Assembly: GCF_000422725.1 (NCBI RefSeq)
Contig: NZ_KE383913.1
Span: 38,375-78,484 of the forward strand
Reading direction: 5' to 3'
Source: Flavobacterium subsaxonicum WB 4.1-42 = DSM 21790
GTDB lineage: Bacteria > Bacteroidota > Bacteroidia > Flavobacteriales > Flavobacteriaceae
DNA: 40,110 nt
Part shown: piece by piece, positions 32,286 to 40,110 of the stretch
Numbering within the stretch: the stretch's first letter is position 1
Layout of the letters: every line of letters starts with the position of its first letter
Program-made: the position numbers and the translations under genes
The notes under the pieces: model-generated
Databases searched by the model: none
The model's input: the letters and a program-made list of their open reading frames with translations, nothing else
What the model was told of the DNA's origin: nothing

Positions 32286-33545
32286 CTAAAACAGGCTTAG
32301 TTGGTTTTGTGGTACTTTAAGATATTTACTGCTGCTTTCGGCTAGTATAGTATTTTTAAGCTGTGGCGCATCGGGTTCGTTAATAAAATAAGGGCTATCG
32401 GCACAGCGAATAAAATGTTTTGCCCTGTTATAAGCAATACCAATTTTTTTAAGCTGGTCGCTGCGCAGGCGGCCAAACTTACGGGCCTCTGTAATTTTAC
32501 GGGCAGAGCCTACGCCAATACCCGGCACACGCATAATCATTCTATAATCGGCCGTATTAATATCTATAGGAAACTGATCCAGGTTGCGCAGTGCCCACCC
32601 CAGCTTGGGGTCCATATCGGTATCCAGGTGCGGATTTTTAAGATTAAGCAGCTCCTGCACCTCAAAACCATAAAAACGCATCAGCCAGTCGGTCTGGTAC
32701 AAACGGTTTTCGCGCAATAGCGGTGGCTGCGTACCAATAACCGGCATGCGGGTATCATGGCTTATAGGTATGTACCCGGAATAATATACCCGCTTAAGCG
32801 AAAAATCTTTATAATACTGGGCGGCACTGTACATAATTTCCATATCGGTTTCGGGCGTGGCACCAATAACCATTTGGGTACTTTGCCCGGCGGGTACAAA
32901 TTTGGGCATGCTTTTTATAAGCCCGGTTTTCTTTTCGTCTTTAAACTGCGTTATAGTGTTTTGTATAAAACCAAGCGGTTTCTTAACCTCTTCATGCGAT
33001 TTTTCCGGAGCCAAAAGTTTTAGGCCGGCTTCAGTAGGCATTTCAAGGTTAATACTCATACGGTCGGCATAAAGGCCAGCTTCGGTAAGCAGTTCCTGAC
33101 TTGCCCCAGGTATGGTCTTTAAATGTATATAGCCATTAAAACGCTCTTCGGTACGCAAGCGTTTAACAATGCGCACCAGGCGTTCCATAGTAAAATCGGC
33201 ATTTTTAAAAATACCCGAACTTAAAAATAAGCCTTCAATATAATTACGGCGGTAAAAGCTCATAGTAAGTTCAACCACTTCATCCACTGTAAAAGCGGCG
33301 CGTTTAACATCGTTACTTTTGCGCGAAACACAAAAAGCACAATCGTAAATGCAATGGTTGGTAAGCAGGATTTTTAGTAACGATACACATCGCCCATCTT
33401 CGGTGTAGGTATGGCAAATACCGTTACTGCTATCGCCAATACCCTTATTATCATTTTTACGACTTCCTCCACTCGACGAACAGGACACATCATACTTTGC
33501 TGCATCAGCTAAAATAGTTAGCTTTTCTCTAATCCTGTCATACAT
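32286..33545 (-). CDS. TIGR03916-type putative DNA modification/repair radical SAM protein
   Basis: The 419-residue protein has the radical SAM cluster CIYDCAFC, C65-C69-C72 in the spacing C-x3-C-x2-C, after LLTNH. It continues with the SAM barrel (NYIEGLFLSSGIF, YIHLKTIPGAS, RMSINLEMPTEAGLKLLAPEKS). The C-terminus carries a helix-hairpin-helix DNA-binding motif, INTADYRMIMRVPGIGVGSARKI, near residues 330-352. It is partnered with the TIGR03915 gene downstream. Its product on DNA is unknown. A -7 element, TATTTTTG at 33570-33563, lies 18 bases before the ATG. Confidence 0.93.
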   Translation of the reverse strand: MYDRIREKLTILADAAKYDVSCSSSGGSRKNDNKGIGDSSNGICHTYTEDGRCVSLLKILLTNHCIYDCAFCVSRKSNDVKRAAFTVDEVVELTMSFYRRNYIEGLFLSSGIFKNADFTMERLVRIVKRLRTEERFNGYIHLKTIPGASQELLTEAGLYADRMSINLEMPTEAGLKLLAPEKSHEEVKKPLGFIQNTITQFKDEKKTGLIKSMPKFVPAGQSTQMVIGATPETDMEIMYSAAQYYKDFSLKRVYYSGYIPISHDTRMPVIGTQPPLLRENRLYQTDWLMRFYGFEVQELLNLKNPHLDTDMDPKLGWALRNLDQFPIDINTADYRMIMRVPGIGVGSARKITEARKFGRLRSDQLKKIGIAYNRAKHFIRCADSPYFINEPDAPQLKNTILAESSSKYLKVPQNQLSLF

Positions 33546-33970
33546 AATTATCTGATTTTAGACAAAAATAATCAAATAAAAGCGAAGAAAATAATCATAG
33601 TATGTTAAAAATTAGTAGGGTAAAAACCTAAGTGCCTGTTTATAACGTATAAATAATATTTAGGAAATGGTTTCCTACTAAAAATAAATTAATTTTGCAG
33701 AAAATTCATATTAAAAAAATCTAACATACTAAATTTAAAAACACTTTATCTTACAAGTTAGTCATTCTTAGAATACTATTATTTATTAATTAAATAAATT
33801 AAACGTCTATTTAGTTATGTATTAACTAAATAGAAAAAAATTATCACAAAAAAATAGAATATTTTGCAATTATTCTATATTTGCCGAAATTTATATAAGT
33901 CATTGTAAACTAAGTGTTTGATGTTGATATAATGTTATGAGAGAAATTACTTGTTTATAGTTAATAAATT
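33546..33970. promoter_or_regulatory. AT-rich divergent promoter region
   Basis: About 425 bases without a gene, very rich in A and T. On the minus strand TATTTTTG (33570-33563) is the -7 of the radical SAM gene. On the plus strand TATATTTG (33876-33883) is an exact -7 for the giant ORF, leaving a leader of about 80 bases. No -33 is clear for either. Confidence 0.45.
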
Positions 33971-36900
33971 ATGAAGAAAAAATTACTGATAGTTGCCCTT
34001 TTATTGTTTGTAAAAGGGTTTGGGCAAAACATAACTGTAAGTCCAAATGCATATACCCCCAGCCAGCTGGTATCTGAAATACTTGTTAAAAATTCGTGCC
34101 TTGCACAGGTTACCAACATAACCAAAAATACGGGTACCGATTATGGTTATACGCAGGGTAACGGTATTGCTTATTTTCAAAATACCAACCCTAACTTTCC
34201 TATAACCAGTGGTGTATTATTATCTACAGGTAATGCAGCAGCGGCGCAGGGGCCAAATACAACAATTTCGAGCTTTACCGCGCCCGCCTGGGCAGGCGAT
34301 GCCGACCTTAATGCCGCACTTTTGGCACAGGGAATAACCATAACTTCCAGAAACGCTACCGTACTGGAGTTTGATTTTACCGCAGTTACATCAACTTTTT
34401 CGGTAGATTTTTTATTCGCTTCCGAAGAATATGGTACCTATCAGTGTACATCTAAAGATGCTTTTGCATTTTTACTTACCAATTTAAACACCAACGTTAC
34501 AACAAATGTAGCGGTAGTACCATCTACCAATCAGCCTATATCTGTAGCTACCATAAGCAATACATTATATAATTCTGCGTGTGGTGTAAACCCACAATAT
34601 TTTGGCCTGTTTAATGGCGGTAGCAATGCAGCAGCATCGGCAACCAACTTTGAAGGCCAGACAGTTTTGCTTAATGCATCGCACACGCTTGTACCGGGCA
34701 ATCAATACCATATTAAGCTTGTTATTGCCGATGATGCCGGTGTAAACGGTACCGATGGCGATTATGATTCGGCTGTATTTTTCCCCGAAGGTAGCTTTAA
34801 CCTGGGCCACGAAGTGGTGGGCGAAGACCTTACGGCAGAAAATGGCACAGGCCTTTGTAATGATGAAGTGCATGTTATAAACACCGGCCTTAGCGAAACT
34901 ACCTATGATCTTTCATGGACTAAAGATGGTGCACCGGTTGCGGGAGGATCGAGCATATCTATATCAGAAACCGGAACATATGTTTTAACTATATTTAATC
35001 CTGCAACAAATTGTACGGCTACACAAACCCTTATAGCCGAAGCCGCAGCACCAATATTAGCCAATGAGCCGGAAGATTTACTGGCCTGTGGTAATGCATC
35101 GGGGTCGTATGTTTACGATCTTAGTCTTAATACCCCTGTTATTAAAGAAGGCCTAAACCCGGGCACTGTTGTTACGTATCATACAACAGAAGCCGCAGCT
35201 AATGCCAATACAGGCGCCCTGCCTGCTTTATATACCAGCCCTGGCAACCAGACTATCTGGGCAAGGGTAAAAAGCTATAATAGCGATTGCTATGTATTAG
35301 TATCGTTTCAGTTGCTAATTGTAGAGCCTCCAATAGCCAATCAGCCACAAAACCTTACTCAATGTTCTATTAACGGTGGCGGCACTACAGCTATATTTAA
35401 CCTTACAACGCAAAATGCCGCTATATTAGGGGCACAATCAGCAGCCGATAATACCATTACGTACTACACCACAATGGCAAACGCTGTTAATAATACCAAT
35501 GCTATAACGTCTCCCGGTAATTACACCAGTGCCAACCAAACCATTTATGCACGCATACAGCGCAACTTTTCGGTTTCATGCTATGCCATAACAAATTTTA
35601 CTATTACTGTAGCGCCAAAACCGGTAATACCAGACCCGGCCGATGTTTTTACATGCAATAACTATGTGTTGCCTGTACTTGCTAATGGTGCGCAATACTA
35701 CACAGCTCCCGGAGGAACAGGTACAATGCTACTTGCCGGAACCACATTAACTATATCGCAAACGCTTTATGTGTACAAACAGGCCGACACCCCACCTTTT
35801 TGCGCTAACGAAAATAGCTTTTCCATAAATATTTCGTCAACACCAATTGTAACCCCGGGCAATGCTTACGCCTGCCAAAGCTATACAATGCCCGTTCCAC
35901 CTGCAGGTAGTTTTTACTATACCGGGCCAGGCGGTACAGGTACCCAAATTACAGCAGGTACTGTTATAACATCTACCCAAATAGTTTATTTTTATGTACC
36001 GGCAGCACCTTACTGCACACAAAACGACCATTTTACAGTATTAATTACAGCCATCCCGGTAGTACCAAACCCGGGTAATATGAATCTGTGCCAGCCATAT
36101 ACGCTGCCCGCTCTTACCGTGGGCAATTATTATACAGGCCCGGCAGGAACAGGCACTATTATACCGGCCGGTACAGTTATAAGCCAAACACAAACTATTT
36201 ACATTTATGCTGCAGTTCCAGGAGGCCAAAACACTACCTGCACTTCGCAGAGTGTGTTTACAGTTAACATAAGCAATGTAACGCTATCGCCTTTTGCCAA
36301 TATAACCAACTGTGGCCCTTATCAATTGCCCGAACTTACATTAGGCGCTTATTTTACCGGGCCAAACGGCACGGGTACACCGCTTACGGCAGGATCTTTA
36401 ATATCAACATCGCAAACAGTATATGTATATGAGGCCAGTCCGGCTAATCCGGCATGTGCCAACCAGCAATCTTTTACGGTAACTATCAATCCGTTGCCCA
36501 CATTGGCTCCTTTTATAGATGTAGAAGCCTGCGGTAGCTATACGTTACCCGCATTACCCGCAGGGGCTTCTTATTATGCACAAAGCGGCGCAATTGGCCC
36601 CATAGCTGCAGGAACGGTAATAACAGAAAGCCAGGCTGTGTTTGTTCAATCGGCTCCTAACCAGTTTGGTTGTGTAAGAGAACGTGATTTTCAGGTAATA
36701 GTTATTGGTGATGAGGCAGATAATCCTGGCGATCAGAGTGTTTGCGACAGCTACGCCCTACCTGCATTACTTATAGGCGATTACTATACAGGACCGGGCG
36801 CTACCGGCGATCTTTTACAGCCAGGTACGGTTTTAAGCCAATCGCAAACAGTTTATGTGTATGTAGTATCTCAAACAACACCTGTTTGTATTGCCGAGAG

Positions 36901-39900
36901 TAACTTTATTGTAACAATAACCCCGCAACCCGTAGTACCCCAAATAGCCAATGTTGTTGCCTGTACAAGCTATACGCTGCCCACATTACCTGCGGGTGTG
37001 GTATATCGCACGGGGCCCGGAGGCACAGGTACTGTGCTACCTGCTGGTTTAGCTATAACATCTACACAAACTATTTATGCTTTTAAACAAAGCGGCGGCA
37101 CACCAAACTGTACCGCAGAAACAGAATTTACAGTAACAATAATTACAGGCTCTTTAGCACCGGCCAGTGTTACAGTTTGCAGCAGCGGCTATACACTGCC
37201 AGAATTGCCTATGGGCAACTATTACAACCAGCCCAACGGTGCTGGCCCTGTAGTTTTGGCCGGAACGCTTGTTACTACCACTAAAACATTATATGTGTAT
37301 ATGCCAACTACAACTGGCACTAACTGTACGGCAAACAACAGCTTTACAATTACAGTTTTACCGCCAGTACTGGCAGATAATCCTCCAGATGTTACAGCTT
37401 GCGGAAGTTATACCGTACCACAAGCGGTTAATGGTAATTACTATTCTTTTAGCAATGGCAACTTTACACTTGTTCCTGCGGGTACAGTTATAACTGCAAG
37501 CACATCATTATATGTAATCAATACTAATCCTACACATCCGGAATGCCGTGTGCAACATGGCGTACATATTATTATTACCGGCCCAACGGTTCAGGATGTG
37601 CCAGACCAGACCGTTTGCGAGGGTTATGTATTACCCGTAATTAGCAGTGGCACCTATTACACCCAGAGTGGCGGTACGGGCCAGGTATTATTGCCGGGCA
37701 CTAATATAACTACCACTCAAACCATATACATTTATGCGCAAACCGGTACAACACTTGTATGTTCAGACGAGGAAAGCTTTACCGTAACCATTTTGCCAAG
37801 CGCGCCAATTGCTCCATCGGCAGTTGTAGCGGCTTGTGGCAATTATGTATTACCGGCTCTTACAGTAGGTAATTACTATACCGGTACAAACGGTACAGGT
37901 ACATTACTAACAGCAGGGCAAAGCATTACCGCTACTCAAAACGTATATATATATGCGCCTGCCGGTGGCCAGTTTAATTGTAGCGCTCAAAGCACACTTC
38001 AAATTATAATTAACCCTCAGGCACCGCCAAATGTATCTGCCTGCGATAGCTATGTACTACCCGCATTAACATTTGGAAATTACTTTACAGGCCCGGCAGG
38101 TACCGGAACCCCTAAGTTTGCAGGCAATGTAATAACCACTACACAAAACATGTATGTTTATGTGGCTACGGGTACAACGCCAAACTGTACCGATAATAAC
38201 TTTTTTAACATAGCCATAAACCAGACACCGGTATTACCGGCTATAGAAACACCAATTGTAAGGTGCGATGCTTACGAGCTTCCTGCCCTTAGTGTGGGTA
38301 ATTATTATACAGGCCCCGGTGGTACGGGCAGCCTGCTTAGTACAGGTAGTTTTATTACATCCAGCCAGACTGTATATGTGTATGCACAAACAGGTACGGC
38401 ACCAAACTGTACTGCCGAAGCTTCAATAGACATTACAATACACGTTACTCCAATAGCTGATGCAAGGTCTGCGGTAGAAATTTGCGACAGCTATACCCTT
38501 ACACCATTGGTAACCGGTAATTATTTCGCATTACCGGGTGGTCCAAACGCACCTGGGCAAACTGCTTACAGCGCAGGTGATGTTATTACCCAAAGTATGG
38601 AAATGTATATTTATGCCGTATCGGCAACCAGTGCTGCCTGCTTTAGCGAGAACAGCTTTACTATTACTATACAGTCTATAGATGCCGATAACCCGGGCCC
38701 TCACGAAGATTGCGACAGCTATACATTGCCGGCACTTAACCAGGGCGATTATTATACACTTTCGGGTGGCCCCGATGTAGCCGGACAGGTGCTTATGCAC
38801 GCAGGCGATGTTATTACGCAATCTGTAACCCTGTATATTTATGCCGAGTTAGGCGGAAGGCTTAATTGTAATGATGAGCATGCACTGCCAATAACCATTT
38901 ACCAAACCCCGGTTGTAGATGATACACAAACAGATCTTTCTACGTGTTTCACTTATACCCTGCCCCCTTTAACCGTTGGTAACTACTTTACCGCAACCAA
39001 CGGTGGTGGTACGCCTTTGGCCGTCGGCTCTCAAATAACCCAAAGCCAGGATATTTATATCTATGCAGCTACGGGTTCGCTTACAAAAATATGTTCAGAT
39101 GAGCACATGTATCATGTAACTGTAAATTCTATCGAAGTTCCGGAAATAGCCGATTTTTATGCCTGTCAAATCTTTACGCTGGAGCCTCTTGCTGTAGGCA
39201 ACTATTTTACACAACCTGGCGGACAGGGTACTTTGCTTACGGCGGGTACCGCTATAACTGAGTCGCAAACCATATACATTTATGGCGAAACCAACACGGT
39301 GCCAAATTGTACCGATGAAAGCGACTTTGTTATTACCATAGTACAACCACCATTACCTACAACGCCAGATGCTTTATCAACCTGTGCTTTAGACTTATCA
39401 GGGCATGGTGTATTTAATCTTACCCCTGCAATGCAGCAGGCGCTTAATGGCCAGCCTAATGTAGCTGTAAGTATTTACGAAACATTGGCGGATGCCACTT
39501 TTGGCACAAATGCAATAACTAATAGTACTGCTTACACTAATATATTTGCATTTAACCAAACGCTGCACATAAGGTTAGAGTCTACCCTGGCTCCCGGCTG
39601 TATTACTTTGGTTACTTTACAATTAATTGCTAACCCTAAGCCAATAGCTACAGAGCCATCAGCGCCATACCAGCTTTGCGACAATGGCGCAAGCGATACC
39701 GATGGCCAGGCCGTATTCGACCTTACCACGTATGCCGAAGAAGTACTGGGCGCCAACAGCCCTGCGTTGTACAGCGTAAGCTACTTTACCAGCTTTGATG
39801 CAGCAGTAAGCGGCAGTGGGCCGATACCTAACCCGGCCAACCACACCAGCGCAAGCGGCACAGTATACATAAAAGTAACCAACAACGCTACAGGCTGCTA

Positions 39901-40110
39901 CGACATCGTGGAGCTGGAGCTTATAGTAAACCCGTTACCGGTAGTAAACAACCCAACGCCATTTACGGTGTGTGATGACAACGACCCGGATAACGAGAAC
40001 GAAGAATTTGACCTTACCACTAAGATCGACGAGATCACCAATGGGGTGCTTGGCTTAAATGTAACCTTCCACACCAGCTATGCTGATGCGCAGGGCAACA
40101 CCAATGCCAT
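33971..40110 (+). CDS. Giant secreted repeat protein with choice-of-anchor L domain (partial)
   Basis: This open frame runs from ATG at 33971 to the window end without a stop: at least 2046 codons, 3' end missing. A signal peptide (MKKKLLIVALLLFVKGFGQ) is followed by a choice-of-anchor L domain at about residues 25-270, with VDFLFASEEYGTY and GQTVLLNA. Next come two Cys-containing modules near 375 and 460, then 17 repeats of 69-78 residues between about residues 562 and 1803. Each repeat begins C-x2/3-Y-x-LP, then GNYYTGPGGTGT, an AGT-x-I turn, QTIYIYA and a second Cys. From 1803 other modules of the CD...FDLT type resume. Such proteins are surface adhesins or gliding-associated proteins that end in a type IX secretion sorting domain; that end would lie beyond the window. 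Confidence 0.85.
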   Translation, partial: MKKKLLIVALLLFVKGFGQNITVSPNAYTPSQLVSEILVKNSCLAQVTNITKNTGTDYGYTQGNGIAYFQNTNPNFPITSGVLLSTGNAAAAQGPNTTISSFTAPAWAGDADLNAALLAQGITITSRNATVLEFDFTAVTSTFSVDFLFASEEYGTYQCTSKDAFAFLLTNLNTNVTTNVAVVPSTNQPISVATISNTLYNSACGVNPQYFGLFNGGSNAAASATNFEGQTVLLNASHTLVPGNQYHIKLVIADDAGVNGTDGDYDSAVFFPEGSFNLGHEVVGEDLTAENGTGLCNDEVHVINTGLSETTYDLSWTKDGAPVAGGSSISISETGTYVLTIFNPATNCTATQTLIAEAAAPILANEPEDLLACGNASGSYVYDLSLNTPVIKEGLNPGTVVTYHTTEAAANANTGALPALYTSPGNQTIWARVKSYNSDCYVLVSFQLLIVEPPIANQPQNLTQCSINGGGTTAIFNLTTQNAAILGAQSAADNTITYYTTMANAVNNTNAITSPGNYTSANQTIYARIQRNFSVSCYAITNFTITVAPKPVIPDPADVFTCNNYVLPVLANGAQYYTAPGGTGTMLLAGTTLTISQTLYVYKQADTPPFCANENSFSINISSTPIVTPGNAYACQSYTMPVPPAGSFYYTGPGGTGTQITAGTVITSTQIVYFYVPAAPYCTQNDHFTVLITAIPVVPNPGNMNLCQPYTLPALTVGNYYTGPAGTGTIIPAGTVISQTQTIYIYAAVPGGQNTTCTSQSVFTVNISNVTLSPFANITNCGPYQLPELTLGAYFTGPNGTGTPLTAGSLISTSQTVYVYEASPANPACANQQSFTVTINPLPTLAPFIDVEACGSYTLPALPAGASYYAQSGAIGPIAAGTVITESQAVFVQSAPNQFGCVRERDFQVIVIGDEADNPGDQSVCDSYALPALLIGDYYTGPGATGDLLQPGTVLSQSQTVYVYVVSQTTPVCIAESNFIVTITPQPVVPQIANVVACTSYTLPTLPAGVVYRTGPGGTGTVLPAGLAITSTQTIYAFKQSGGTPNCTAETEFTVTIITGSLAPASVTVCSSGYTLPELPMGNYYNQPNGAGPVVLAGTLVTTTKTLYVYMPTTTGTNCTANNSFTITVLPPVLADNPPDVTACGSYTVPQAVNGNYYSFSNGNFTLVPAGTVITASTSLYVINTNPTHPECRVQHGVHIIITGPTVQDVPDQTVCEGYVLPVISSGTYYTQSGGTGQVLLPGTNITTTQTIYIYAQTGTTLVCSDEESFTVTILPSAPIAPSAVVAACGNYVLPALTVGNYYTGTNGTGTLLTAGQSITATQNVYIYAPAGGQFNCSAQSTLQIIINPQAPPNVSACDSYVLPALTFGNYFTGPAGTGTPKFAGNVITTTQNMYVYVATGTTPNCTDNNFFNIAINQTPVLPAIETPIVRCDAYELPALSVGNYYTGPGGTGSLLSTGSFITSSQTVYVYAQTGTAPNCTAEASIDITIHVTPIADARSAVEICDSYTLTPLVTGNYFALPGGPNAPGQTAYSAGDVITQSMEMYIYAVSATSAACFSENSFTITIQSIDADNPGPHEDCDSYTLPALNQGDYYTLSGGPDVAGQVLMHAGDVITQSVTLYIYAELGGRLNCNDEHALPITIYQTPVVDDTQTDLSTCFTYTLPPLTVGNYFTATNGGGTPLAVGSQITQSQDIYIYAATGSLTKICSDEHMYHVTVNSIEVPEIADFYACQIFTLEPLAVGNYFTQPGGQGTLLTAGTAITESQTIYIYGETNTVPNCTDESDFVITIVQPPLPTTPDALSTCALDLSGHGVFNLTPAMQQALNGQPNVAVSIYETLADATFGTNAITNSTAYTNIFAFNQTLHIRLESTLAPGCITLVTLQLIANPKPIATEPSAPYQLCDNGASDTDGQAVFDLTTYAEEVLGANSPALYSVSYFTSFDAAVSGSGPIPNPANHTSASGTVYIKVTNNATGCYDIVELELIVNPLPVVNNPTPFTVCDDNDPDNENEEFDLTTKIDEITNGVLGLNVTFHTSYADAQGNTNA
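35654..39376 (+). repeat. Coding array of 17 repeats of about 219 bases
   Basis: The first Cys codon of each unit lies at 35654, 35873, 36089, 36311, 36530, 36743, 36962, 37178, 37400, 37616, 37835, 38042, 38264, 38483, 38711, 38945 and 39164. Every interval is a multiple of three (207 to 234 bases). Protein similarity is clear while the DNA has diverged, so this is an old tandem array and not a fresh expansion. Confidence 0.88.

Noticed and set aside
35654..39376. Regular array with about 219-base period, considered as CRISPR or satellite DNA
   Set aside because: All intervals are multiples of three, the units encode one conserved protein pattern, and there are no short identical repeats with unique spacers.
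34565..39844. Several minus-strand open frames of 60-100 codons opposite the giant ORF
   Set aside because: They are shadows of repeat-coding DNA; Cys- and Tyr-rich translations repeat with the array.

Overview
The window reads as chromosomal DNA of a Bacteroidota bacterium, most likely a Flavobacterium-like member of the Flavobacteriaceae. Many genes are preceded by the phylum-specific -7 promoter element TAnnTTTG. The order DUF177 - rpmF - fabH - accB - accC fits this group. There is a giant secreted protein with a choice-of-anchor L domain, and lipoproteins occur, one with an acidic stretch after the lipid-modified Cys. The genome-wide intergenic palindromes are typical of flavobacteria.

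Layout. 1-416: GC-rich structured intergenic repeat. 417-1997: membrane-anchored FMN glutamate synthase-like protein. 2188-2574: small periplasmic protein. 2766-5211: AT-rich block of five small membrane or lipoprotein genes of unknown function, all on the minus strand. 5318-9195: fatty-acid initiation and ribosomal operon (DUF177, rpmF, fabH, accB, accC, minus strand). 9315-11025: divergent pdxA and ribE. 11299-12393: zinc alcohol dehydrogenase behind a near-perfect TetR-type palindrome. 12501-14214: type II restriction-modification cassette lying just downstream of a CAT-anticodon tRNA (14934-15007), with a run of hairpins between them. 15086-18543: four-PAS orphan histidine kinase followed by a small secreted protein. 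18927-20239: small membrane protein and a class III nucleotidyl cyclase. 20518-22625: divergent MFS exporter and AraC regulator. 22742-27234: two 2H phosphoesterases flanking an AraC-type HTH/SDR pair that share a promoter-operator module, a Crp/Fnr-like regulator with an NTF2-like protein, and a lipoprotein. 27323-31291: CarboxypepD-reg protein, an orphan gene and an AsmA-like protein. 31461-33545: the paired TIGR03915/TIGR03916 radical SAM system. 33971 to the window end: incomplete giant adhesin-like ORF (at least 2046 codons) with 17 in-frame repeats of about 73 residues.

How it works together. The central minus-strand operon couples ribosome assembly (L32, DUF177) to fatty-acid initiation (FabH, AccB, AccC). 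Several small regulator-plus-target modules (AraC/MFS, HTH/SDR, Crp/NTF2) carry visible candidate operators. The two AT-rich blocks (2766-5211 and 12501-14214) look laterally acquired. The strongest candidates for undescribed biology are the AT-rich membrane/lipoprotein block with its duplicated terminator, the shared AraC-type operator, the cyclase with mixed specificity residues, and the repeat architecture of the giant secreted protein. All functional calls rest on reading motifs by eye; no database search was possible.
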